64,000 nucleotides of DNA from NCBI RefSeq assembly GCF_014643535.1, contig NZ_BMJQ01000013.1:62001-126000 (forward strand), given 5' to 3'. The notes beneath the pieces are model-generated. The model did no database searches, was not told the origin of the DNA, and saw only the letters and a program-made list of their open reading frames with translations. Shown here one piece after another: positions 1 through 6,982 of this stretch. Each line of letters starts with the position of its first letter. Position 1 is the first letter of the stretch. The translations under genes and the position numbers were made by a program. The stretch is from Aliidongia dinghuensis (GTDB lineage: Bacteria; Pseudomonadota; Alphaproteobacteria; ATCC43930; CGMCC-115725).

Positions 1-1
1 C

Positions 2-409
2 CGGTCCTGGCGGCTCATCTCGCACCTGTCGCTTGGCCATCTCTCGATCGTCGGCGGCGAGGCCGCGGCGGAAAGCTTGCGCGAAGTGCTGCGGCTCTAC
101 GACCTGCGCGACACGCCCGAAACCCGGGCCGCGATCGCCGGACTGCTGGCCGTGTCGTCGGAGCCCGCGACCGCGCGCGTGCCGGGCGCCCGGCGCGGCA
201 GCTTCTGCCGCGGGCTCGACGTGACAGTCGAGTTCGATATGCGCGCATGGGACGCCGCCGGGCTCTACCTGCTCTCGGCCGTGCTCGAGCATTTCCTGGC
301 ACTCCATGCGACGGCGAATTCCTTCGTGCGGACGAGTGCCGCGCTGCGCGGGCGCAAGGACACGGTGTTCCGCGCGCCACCGCGCGCCGGCGCCCGGGTG
401 CTGTTGTGA
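2..409 (+). CDS. tssF: T6SS baseplate protein TssF, C-terminal part
   Basis: Only the last 135 codons are present; the gene begins left of the window. TssF (VasA/ImpG) is a wedge subunit of the type VI secretion baseplate and works in the cytoplasm with TssG, TssK and TssE. The visible part has the usual family ending: LISHLSLGHLS, then LREVLRLYDL, then a closing RGLDVTVEFD and SAVLEHFLALHATANSF. The stop codon overlaps the first candidate start of tssG, so the two are translationally coupled, as expected for two proteins that form a heterotrimer (one TssF region with two TssG, or the reverse, depending on system). Identification is firm from the sequence and from tssG next door. Confidence 0.9.
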   Translation, partial: RSWRLISHLSLGHLSIVGGEAAAESLREVLRLYDLRDTPETRAAIAGLLAVSSEPATARVPGARRGSFCRGLDVTVEFDMRAWDAAGLYLLSAVLEHFLALHATANSFVRTSAALRGRKDTVFRAPPRAGARVLL

Positions 410-440
410 CCGGTGCTGTTGTGACCAGTGCTGCTGTGGC
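398..440 (+). repeat. 15-bp tandem duplication over the tssF/tssG junction
   Basis: GTGCTGTTGTGACC occurs at 398-411 and again at 413-426. A third, degenerate copy (GTGCTGCTGTGGC) follows at 428-440, all at 15-bp spacing. The first copy contains the tssF stop TGA (407-409). Each copy gives an in-frame GTG for tssG, at 406, 421 and 436. Confidence 0.8.
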
Positions 441-1503
441 AGAGGATCGTCGCAGCTTGCTCGAGCTGCTGCAGGCCGAGCCGGACCGGTTCGACTTCGA
501 CGCGGCCGTGACGATCGCGATGCAGGCGGCCGGCAAAGGCCGTCCGGGCGAGGCGATCCGCTTCCGCGCGTCGGTCGGCCTGGGCTTCGTCGCATCGGAC
601 GTAGCGGCGGTCGAACCCGCAGGCCCGCGCTTCCGCCTCACGACCGGGCTCCTCGGCCTGACCGGTCCGGGCGGCGTGCTGCCGCGGCCGGTCACAGACC
701 TGGTCAATACCGAACATCGCCGCCGCTCGCCGGCCCTGGCCGCGTTCCTCGACCTGCTGGCGCAGCGCCCGCTCGCGAATTTTGCCATGGCCGGCATCAA
801 GTATCGCGCCCATCGCGCGGCGCAAGCGGCGGCGATCGAGCCGGGTCGGACGCGGCCGGAGGCGGACGGGCTGCGCCACATGGCGCTGGCGCTCACCGGC
901 TATGGCGCGCCGCATCTGGCCCAGCGCCTCGCGACCGGGCCGGAGCCGATCCTGTTCTATGCCGGCTTGTTCGCCGCCTACCCGCGCTCGACCGAGCGGC
1001 TCGGCGCGATCCTTGCCGACTGGCTGGAGCACAAGGTCGAGATCGAGCAGTTCGACGGCACCTGGCTCAAGCTCGGGCCGGACGAGGTATCAACCCTGCC
1101 GGCCGCGAACCGGCCGGGGCGGTTCAACGCGCTCGGCGTCAACGCAGCGATCGGCAGCCGTAGCTGGGACATCCAGTGCCGCATCCGGCTGCGCATCGGG
1201 CCGTTGCCGCTCGATGCCTTCGAGGCGCTGCAGCCCGACCAGCCGCTGTTCCAGCGGCTCGCCGGGCTCATCCGCGCCTATCTCGACGATGAGACCGGCT
1301 TCGCGATCAACCCGATCCTCGCCGCCGACGCCGTGCCGCCAGTGACACTCGGCGCCGGTACAGCACGCCGGCTCGGGCGGAATGCCTGGCTGCCGACCGG
1401 GGCCCCGCGCGAGCGCGACGGGGTCGAAGCCGTGTTCGAGGCCGACGCCGCGCGGCCCAAAGCCACCAAGGGTGGCCAACCGAATGGGAGAAATCGGAAA
1501 TGA
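406..1503 (+). CDS. tssG: T6SS baseplate protein TssG
   Basis: TssG (VasB/ImpH) pairs with TssF in the T6SS baseplate wedge. About 365 residues if the GTG at 406 is used, slightly above the family norm. Family signatures are a leading LLELLQAEPDRFDFDAAV, a central LLGLTGPGGVLP, and LFYAGLFAAYPRS followed by WLEHKVEIEQFDGTWLKL. No Shine-Dalgarno is visible; translation probably restarts from tssF through the overlapping stop. GTG codons at 406, 421 and 436 are all possible because the junction is duplicated. The stop overlaps the next gene by ATGA, so the T6SS operon continues into the caspase-like protein. Confidence 0.92.
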   Translation: MTGAVVTSAAVAEDRRSLLELLQAEPDRFDFDAAVTIAMQAAGKGRPGEAIRFRASVGLGFVASDVAAVEPAGPRFRLTTGLLGLTGPGGVLPRPVTDLVNTEHRRRSPALAAFLDLLAQRPLANFAMAGIKYRAHRAAQAAAIEPGRTRPEADGLRHMALALTGYGAPHLAQRLATGPEPILFYAGLFAAYPRSTERLGAILADWLEHKVEIEQFDGTWLKLGPDEVSTLPAANRPGRFNALGVNAAIGSRSWDIQCRIRLRIGPLPLDAFEALQPDQPLFQRLAGLIRAYLDDETGFAINPILAADAVPPVTLGAGTARRLGRNAWLPTGAPRERDGVEAVFEADAARPKATKGGQPNGRNRK

Positions 1504-2747
1504 CAAGACATCGGAAACCGGCCGCCGCCCGCCGGCTGGGCGGCACCCTCGCCGCGGCCGCCCTTTCGCTGCAGGCCGTCCTTTTGCTGCAGCCCACGGG
1601 TGCCGCGGCGGCGGCGAGCGGCACCGCCCTGGTCGTAGGCGACGCGCAATATACCGGCCAGGCCGTCCTGCCCGCCTGCAGCCAGGCGGCGCACGGCGTG
1701 GCGGCGCGCCTGCGCCAGCAGGGCTTTACGGTCAATGAAATCATCGACGGCTCAGCCGTAGCACTCCGCGACGCGCTCGGCGACTTCGCCGCGCGGGCGA
1801 ACGCCTCGTCCGGACCGGCGCTGATCTATGTCTGCGCCGAGGCGACCGCGATCGACCGGCGGCTGTTCGTGCTGCCGTCGGACGTCGACCTGCAGCGGCC
1901 GCTCCGACCGGAGACCCAGGGCGTCGTCATGCGGGCGCTGCTGAACGGCATGGCCGGCACCAAGGGCACGATGATTGCCGAGCTGGCGCTGCGACCGGGC
2001 GCCGACGCGGCACCGGTTATGGCGGCATTGCAGGACGGCGTTCCGGAAGGGCTGCACCTGGCCTTGAGCATCAGCGACGGCAAGCAGATCGGCGCACTGG
2101 GCGGCCGGCTCGCGAGCAACAGCGTCGCGCTCGACCAGAGCTGGGACCGGTTGGCGGCAGCGCTCCAGGCAGCCCCCCAGGCAACGCCGACCGCGATCGC
2201 GCTGTTCCAGCCGCCGCCGGTGCCCGCCGCGGCAACGACGCCCCGGCCGACGCCGCTTGCGCCCCAGGCTCCAGCCGTCGTCGCGGTGGCGCCGCAGGCG
2301 GCAGCCCCAGCAACACCTGAGCCTAAACCGACGCCAGAGCCCAAACTGGCGCCTGAGCCTCAGCCGGCACCCGCGCCGAAATCCGAACCGACACCCGATC
2401 CGACGCCGGCCGGCCCCACCGTCGCGGCGGTGACGACCGTCCCGGCCCCGACGGCGCCGACGACAGCCCCTTCCGCTGACGCCGCTCCGCCTGCCCCAGG
2501 CGACGCCGGGACCGCACCCACCCAGCAAGGCAATGCCAAGACGGCGCGGCCGCGGCCGGCGGGCGACGAGCGGACGCGGCGCCTGCAGGCGGCCCTCACC
2601 CGTCACAAGCTCTACAGCGGCCCGATCGACGGCGTCACCGACGCGCGCACGATCCAGGCGATCCTGTCCTACCAGATCTCAATCGGCGATCCGCCGACGG
2701 GCACGCTGACCCAGACCGAGATCGTGCGCCTGCTGAACAACTGGTAG
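1500..2747 (+). CDS. Secreted degenerate caspase-fold protein with peptidoglycan-binding tail
   Basis: 415 residues. Residues 1-39 form a signal peptide or N-terminal anchor. Residues 42-190 resemble the caspase/peptidase C14 fold: ALVVGDAQY matches the usual ALVIGNxxY first strand, and RRLFVLPSDVD matches the strand after the catalytic histidine. The usual YYAGHG is YVCAEAT here (110-116), and the strand that should carry the catalytic cysteine reads GTMIAELAL (156-164), so both catalytic residues appear lost. Residues about 210-340 are a Pro/Ala linker with Pro-Glu-Pro repeats. Residues about 357-415 form a peptidoglycan-binding domain (LYSGPIDGVTDARTIQAI). It overlaps tssG by ATGA. A periplasmic wall-anchoring or scaffolding role for the T6SS is inference; a cell-wall-acting accessory protein is the alternative. 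Confidence 0.65.
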   Translation: MTRHRKPAAARRLGGTLAAAALSLQAVLLLQPTGAAAAASGTALVVGDAQYTGQAVLPACSQAAHGVAARLRQQGFTVNEIIDGSAVALRDALGDFAARANASSGPALIYVCAEATAIDRRLFVLPSDVDLQRPLRPETQGVVMRALLNGMAGTKGTMIAELALRPGADAAPVMAALQDGVPEGLHLALSISDGKQIGALGGRLASNSVALDQSWDRLAAALQAAPQATPTAIALFQPPPVPAAATTPRPTPLAPQAPAVVAVAPQAAAPATPEPKPTPEPKLAPEPQPAPAPKSEPTPDPTPAGPTVAAVTTVPAPTAPTTAPSADAAPPAPGDAGTAPTQQGNAKTARPRPAGDERTRRLQAALTRHKLYSGPIDGVTDARTIQAILSYQISIGDPPTGTLTQTEIVRLLNNW

Positions 2748-2754
2748 CGCCGCC

Positions 2755-3627
2755 ATGACGCTCCGGATCAAGTTCAACCTGGTCATGCTGGCGGCCTTCC
2801 TGGTCGGGCTGGCGCTCGCCGCCGTGTTCTTCAACAAATTCAGCGAGCGCACGGCGCGCAAGGCGATCCTGTCGGAAGCGGCCCTGATGATGGGACAGGC
2901 CAACGCCACCATCCATTACACCGATACGCAGATCTCGCCGCTGCTTGCCAAGCAGATGGCCGTGCAGTTCGTGCCGCAGGCGATCCCGTTCTTCGCGGCC
3001 CAGCAGACGTTCGACCACCTGGCCAAGGACTTTCCCGACTACACGCTGCGCCAGCCGACGCTCAACCCGACCAACCCGTCCGACCGGCCGCTCGCGTGGG
3101 AGGCGGACATCATCCAGGCGCTGATCGCAGAGCCGACCCTGACGTCGCTCGTCACCGAGCGCGACACCGAGGCCGGCAAGATCCTGTCCTATTCCCGGCC
3201 GGTGAAGGTCGACAGCCAGGAATGCCTCACCTGTCATTCGACGCCCGAGGCGGCGCCACCGTCGATGATCGACGTCTATGGCCGCAACAACGGCTTCGGC
3301 TGGAAGCTCGGCAGCATCGTCGGAGCCGAGGTCGTCTCCGTGCCGGAACGCGTGGCGCTGACCCAAGCGCGCCAGAGCCTCTATGTCATCATGACTTCGC
3401 TCGCCATCGTGTTCGCCGTCATGCTGGCGCTGCTCAACCTGATGCTGCATATGTTCATCATCAGGCCGGTCCGGCGCGTCTCGGCGCTCGCCGACGAGGT
3501 CAGCCTCGGCAACATGGCCGTGCCCGAGTTCGATACGTCGGGAACGGATGAGATCGGTTCGCTTTCCCGCTCGTTCAACCGGATGCGCCGCAGCCTGACC
3601 GCGGCGCTGCGCCTCTTGGAGGAATGA
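2755..3627 (+). CDS. Membrane c-type haem sensor, DUF3365 (Tll0287-like) plus HAMP
   Basis: 290 residues. A first membrane helix lies at about 8-28. A periplasmic region follows with a single CxxCH haem-attachment motif (C157, C160, H161), then a second helix at about 210-238 and a HAMP region to the end (IIRPVRRVSALADEVSLGN then DEIGSLSRSFNRM). The periplasmic part matches the DUF3365/Tll0287-like family, whose known members bind c-haem and occur in front of kinases and cyclases. No output domain follows HAMP: the protein simply ends. It sits 7 bp after the caspase-like gene and 10 bp before the Ser/Thr kinase, so it may signal to that kinase by contact. That link is inference; haem binding follows from the motif. 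Confidence 0.8.
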   Translation: MTLRIKFNLVMLAAFLVGLALAAVFFNKFSERTARKAILSEAALMMGQANATIHYTDTQISPLLAKQMAVQFVPQAIPFFAAQQTFDHLAKDFPDYTLRQPTLNPTNPSDRPLAWEADIIQALIAEPTLTSLVTERDTEAGKILSYSRPVKVDSQECLTCHSTPEAAPPSMIDVYGRNNGFGWKLGSIVGAEVVSVPERVALTQARQSLYVIMTSLAIVFAVMLALLNLMLHMFIIRPVRRVSALADEVSLGNMAVPEFDTSGTDEIGSLSRSFNRMRRSLTAALRLLEE

Positions 3628-3637
3628 CGGAGCAAAA

Positions 3638-5092
3638 ATGGATGACCAGGTCCCGGCCAGTCTCGGACGGTTTCAGATCGAGGGGCTGCTCGGCAAGGGC
3701 GCCATGGGCGTCGTGTACAAGGCGCACGACCCCCATATCGAGCGGACGGTCGCCATCAAGCTCATTCGCGCCGACCTGCTCGACGGCGACAGCCGCGAGC
3801 GCTACCTGGCGCGCTTCCGCAACGAGGCGCGCGTCGCCGGCCGCTGCGTCCATCCGAACATCATCGGGCTCTACGATTTCGCGTTCCACGAGGGCAATCC
3901 GTACCTGGTGCTGGAATATGTCGACGGCATGGACCTGGGCCGCGCCTTCCCGCGCGGGACGCCGGTCGCGGAGGGCACGGTCGTCCAGATCGCGCTGCAG
4001 GTGCTGGACGCGCTCGGCTACGCCCACGGCTTCGGCATCATCCACCGCGACGTCAAGCCGGCGAACATCCTGCTCGCCGCGGCCGCCGGCCAGCTCAAGG
4101 TCACCGATTTCGGCATCTCGCGCTTCGAGTTCGATTCGACACAAAGCGCCGTCCTGATCGGCACGCCCAGCTACATGTCGCCCGAGCAATGCCGGGGCGC
4201 CTCGCTCGACCAGCGCTGCGACCTGTTCTCGCTGGGCTGCATCCTCTACGAGCTCGCCTGCGGCCAGCGCGCCTTCGCCGGGGCGAGCTTCGCCGAGACG
4301 CTTTACCGCCTGACCCACGAGCCCCATCAGCCGCCGCAGACGGTCAATCCGGACCTGTCGCAAGGCTTGGCCGACGTCATCGACCGGGCGCTCGCCAAAC
4401 GCCCGGAGGATCGGTTCCAGACCGCGACCGACATGGCGGCCGCCCTCAGGCAACTGGACGAGGGCGTCGTCCCGGCCCCCGGAAACGGGGCGGCGGGGCC
4501 GGCCGACGAACCCACGACCCTCATCCTGCCGTCAGATCTCTCGCCGCTTTCCGGGAGCCGGCCTGCGACCGGCAGCATGCCGAAGTCCTTGAGCGGCGCT
4601 TCGTTCAACACGCTGGAGCGCCAGCTCGCGAGCCACATGGGCCCGATGGCCGGTTATCACCTGCGCCGCGTCCTGCGCGAGGCCCAGTCGACCGAGGAAT
4701 TTCATCGGCTGATGGGCGAGCTGGCACCTGAGGGCACGCCGCAGCACGCGCTCATCCGCGAAGCCCTGCAATCGGCGCGGGCGCCCGACGACGCCCCGGC
4801 GGCCGAAGAGCAGCTGACCGAACCGGAAGCCGCCGAACCGGAAAAAGCCGAGCCCAAAAGCGTGACGGAACCCGCGGCCCCGGCCACAGAAGAGATCACG
4901 GATGAATTCGCCGCGGCTGTGACACGCGCCCTGCTGCACGTCATGGGGCCGATCGCCCCGCGCCTCGTCACCCGCGCCCGCGTCCGGGCGGCGAACCGGG
5001 ACGAGCTCAAGGCACGCTGCGCCGAGATGATCGAAAACCCCGCCGAGCGCGCCGAATTCCTGGCGCTGCTTGATCGATCCCTCCTAACCTGA
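3638..5092 (+). CDS. T6SS-linked Ser/Thr protein kinase (PpkA-like)
   Basis: 484 residues with a good ribosome site (GGAG, 5-nt spacing). The kinase domain spans about 12-275: glycine loop GKGAMGVV (19-26), catalytic lysine in VAIK (K41), HRDVKPAN at about 136-143, DFG at about 157, and activation segment GTPSYMSPEQC. All catalytic residues are present. No membrane segment is seen, unlike classical PpkA. After a low-complexity stretch come two related modules, about 323-376 (LASHMGPMAGYHLRRVLREA) and 423-482 (LLHVMGPIAPRLVTRARVRA), separated by an acidic Pro/Glu linker. Kinases in T6SS clusters control assembly through FHA proteins. Here the neighbouring haem sensor is the obvious candidate input, which is inference. 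Confidence 0.88.
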   Translation: MDDQVPASLGRFQIEGLLGKGAMGVVYKAHDPHIERTVAIKLIRADLLDGDSRERYLARFRNEARVAGRCVHPNIIGLYDFAFHEGNPYLVLEYVDGMDLGRAFPRGTPVAEGTVVQIALQVLDALGYAHGFGIIHRDVKPANILLAAAAGQLKVTDFGISRFEFDSTQSAVLIGTPSYMSPEQCRGASLDQRCDLFSLGCILYELACGQRAFAGASFAETLYRLTHEPHQPPQTVNPDLSQGLADVIDRALAKRPEDRFQTATDMAAALRQLDEGVVPAPGNGAAGPADEPTTLILPSDLSPLSGSRPATGSMPKSLSGASFNTLERQLASHMGPMAGYHLRRVLREAQSTEEFHRLMGELAPEGTPQHALIREALQSARAPDDAPAAEEQLTEPEAAEPEKAEPKSVTEPAAPATEEITDEFAAAVTRALLHVMGPIAPRLVTRARVRAANRDELKARCAEMIENPAERAEFLALLDRSLLT

Positions 5093-5122
5093 ATCGCGCC
5101 ACGCGATCCGGAAAACCGCAGG

Positions 5123-5147
5123 GGAACTATAGGGGGACCAGACTGTT
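5123..5147 (+). promoter_or_regulatory. EcfG-type promoter before nepR
   Basis: GGAAC at 5123-5127, 16 nt, then TGTT at 5144-5147. This matches the alphaproteobacterial general-stress consensus GGAAC-N16/17-CGTT with one change. Predicted transcription start is near 5155, leaving a leader of about 117 nt before nepR. Confidence 0.65.
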
Positions 5148-5271
5148 GTGCGATCGGCACCCCTGTTCTGCGCCGCGCGGCATCCCGAAACGGCGATGCC
5201 CGCTGGGCCGCACGAGAGGAGACCAACAAGGCCGAAGGTGATTCGCCGGGCCTGTACAGCGGGAGCTTTCG

Positions 5272-5550
5272 ATGACGAAGCGAGCATCGAGCCGGGATCG
5301 CGGATGGAGCCTACCCACCCTCTTCGTGGTCGGCGGCGCGCCAAGGCACGAGGCGGCAGCCGTCGGCCTCGATGCCGATGCCGCGGCCCATATCGCCGAC
5401 CCGTTGCGCGCGATGTATGATTTCGTGCTGCGCGAGCCCCTGCCCAATCGCTTCCTCGACCTGCTGCACGAACTGGACGACAAGACCATTGGCGCTGAGA
5501 CCGCGACGCCCGAACCTCCGACCGTGAAGCAGCCCGACGGCGAAGCGTGA
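5272..5550 (+). CDS. nepR: NepR-type anti-sigma factor
   Basis: 92 residues, ATG with GGAG six bases upstream. The core LRAMYDFVLREPLPNRF followed by LDLLHELD is the helix that NepR proteins use to hold EcfG sigma factors; on stress, phosphorylated PhyR takes NepR away. The N-terminal 40 residues are poorly conserved, as usual for the family. The gene converges on the sigma factor at 5598-6197, whereas nepR and ecfG are normally co-directional. No phyR is visible nearby. A candidate EcfG promoter stands 125 bp upstream, giving negative feedback. The short length and the single motif are the basis of the call. Confidence 0.8.
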   Translation: MTKRASSRDRGWSLPTLFVVGGAPRHEAAAVGLDADAAAHIADPLRAMYDFVLREPLPNRFLDLLHELDDKTIGAETATPEPPTVKQPDGEA

Positions 5551-5597
5551 TGCCGGTCCGCCGCCGGCCGCTCGAAACTAACGGCTAAGCGCCGTCG

Positions 5598-6197
5598 CTA
5601 CCGGCCGGCCCGCCGGAGCAGGCGCCACTCATGAGCCTCTTCCTGGCTGGCCTCGTCCTGGCTGGCCTCGTCCTCGATCGCTGTCCGATCGGCCCAGCGT
5701 TCCGGCCGCTCGACGCCGCGCAGCTGGTCATCGAGCTCGGCCCGGGCACGGGAGACCCGGCTCTTCATCGTGCCGACCGGGCAATGGGCGATCTCGGCCG
5801 CCTCCTCATAGGAGAAGCCGCTGGCGCCGACCAGGACCAGCGCCTCGCGCTGGGTCGGCGGCAGCTGCCGGAACGCTCTATTGAAGTCACGGATCTCGAC
5901 CGTCACCTGCTGTCCGCCGTCGATGGCCACCAGATTGTCCAGGTGCTCGACGCTGACTTCCGCCTTCCGGCTGCTGCGCCGCATCTCGTTGAAGAAGCGG
6001 TTGCGCAGGATGATGATCAGCCAGCCCTTGAGGTTGGTGCCCGGCTTGAACTGATGGCGGTTGGCGAGCGCCCTGACGATCGTGTCCTGGACCAGGTCTT
6101 CGGCGAGCGCATGATTGCGCGCAATCAGATGCGCGAAGGCCCGCAGATGCGACAGATTCTCGACCAGCTCCGCCTTGAATTCATCGCTGTCGACCAC
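5598..6197 (-). CDS. ecfG: EcfG-family general-stress sigma factor
   Basis: 199 residues from a GTG at 6197, chosen because GGAG lies six bases upstream and because family members begin near DEFKAELVENLSHLRAFAHL. An ATG at 6290 would add 31 unlike residues in an AT-rich stretch. Region 2 is seen in AEDLVQDTIVRALANR and LKGWLIIILRNRFFNEMRR; region 4 in LPPTQREALVLVGASGFSYE and CPVGTMKSRVSRAR. The C-terminal 30 residues are acidic and variable (SQDEASQEEAHE). EcfG directs RNA polymerase to general-stress promoters and is held by NepR, encoded just downstream on the opposite strand with only 47 bp between the stops. A matching promoter upstream suggests autoregulation. Confidence 0.88.
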   Translation of the reverse strand: MVDSDEFKAELVENLSHLRAFAHLIARNHALAEDLVQDTIVRALANRHQFKPGTNLKGWLIIILRNRFFNEMRRSSRKAEVSVEHLDNLVAIDGGQQVTVEIRDFNRAFRQLPPTQREALVLVGASGFSYEEAAEIAHCPVGTMKSRVSRARAELDDQLRGVERPERWADRTAIEDEASQDEASQEEAHEWRLLRRAGR

Positions 6198-6298
6198 GCC
6201 GATCTCCAGTTCACGACGACGGAAGATGCAGAGATTTCCTCCGCATCGCAAACAACCAAAGAAAAACAGGACAAATTTTTCTCGTCCCATATAGATCG

Positions 6299-6324
6299 AA
6301 CATCACGCCGAGCGGCGAAGTTCC
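6299..6324 (-). promoter_or_regulatory. EcfG-type promoter before ecfG
   Basis: Read on the minus strand: GGAAC (6324-6320), 17 nt, then TGTT (6302-6299). This is a one-mismatch EcfG promoter. Transcription would start near 6291, giving a leader of about 93 nt to the GTG start, or an essentially leaderless message to the ATG at 6290. Confidence 0.6.
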
Positions 6325-6591
6325 CGGCCGATCGAATCAGATTTGTTCGGATACTATTGGCGATGTGTCAGTCGAACACTATCGCCTTTGCTGAATATCA
6401 GCGCATGGCTGTACAGCCTGAACTTCAAGCTTGCGCGGTCCCGCGAGGAAGCGGCGGCAACGGTTCGCCGGCGGACGGACCGGCAGTCCGGACCGTCCCC
6501 GCGGCGAATCAGGCTCGCGTTACTCGGGCTTGCGTTACTCAGGTGCCAGCAAGCTCGAAGGCGCGCCGGCTGTATCCTTGGGACCGCGCCC
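6325..6591. other. Non-coding stretch between ecfG and the GlsB-type gene
   Basis: No convincing gene. A hairpin lies at 6359-6386: GGCGATGTGT pairs with ACAC-t-ATCGCC, with one bulged T. An imperfect 15-bp tandem repeat (GCTCGCGTTACTCGG then GCTTGCGTTACTCAG) covers 6513-6542. Long open frames across here on the plus strand look like shadows. Confidence 0.5.
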
Positions 6592-6849
6592 CTACATGAC
6601 CCGGCGGCCGAACAAGGCGTGATAGATGATCAGCACCACGATGGCGCCGATCACGGCCACCACCATGCTGTAGAGATTGAAGCCGGTGATGCCGACCCCG
6701 CCCAGATGCGTGAACAGGAAGCCGCCGACAAAGGCGCCGACGATGCCGAGAACGATGTCGAAGATGAATCCTGCGCCGGCGCGATTGACGATCTTGCTCG
6801 CGATGAAGCCCGAAATCAGGCCCAAGACGATCCAGCCGATAATGGACAT
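6592..6849 (-). CDS. GlsB/YeaQ/YmgE family stress membrane protein
   Basis: 85 residues, ATG with GGAGG six bases upstream. Almost wholly hydrophobic, with three membrane helices: IIGWIVLGLISGFIASKI (2-19), FDIVLGIVGAFVGGFLF (about 30-46) and YSMVVAVIGAIVVLIIYHAL (about 61-80), plus glycine motifs typical of the transglycosylase-associated (GlsB/YeaQ) family. Members are small inner-membrane proteins induced by stress and entry into stationary phase; their biochemical role is not settled. Lying beside nepR/ecfG, it may belong to that regulon, but I found no correctly spaced EcfG promoter directly in front of it. Confidence 0.85.
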   Translation of the reverse strand: MSIIGWIVLGLISGFIASKIVNRAGAGFIFDIVLGIVGAFVGGFLFTHLGGVGITGFNLYSMVVAVIGAIVVLIIYHALFGRRVM

Positions 6850-6982
6850 GGGGTCCCTCCGAGATCGCGGACGCCCCAGGGGCGCGCCCGCTGCCGTCCG
6901 CTAACAATGCGCAGCGGCGCGAATGGTTTCATTCGACCGAGACTACCATGCCTTGAGGCTCGCCGCGCGCGGCGAGCGGCGA

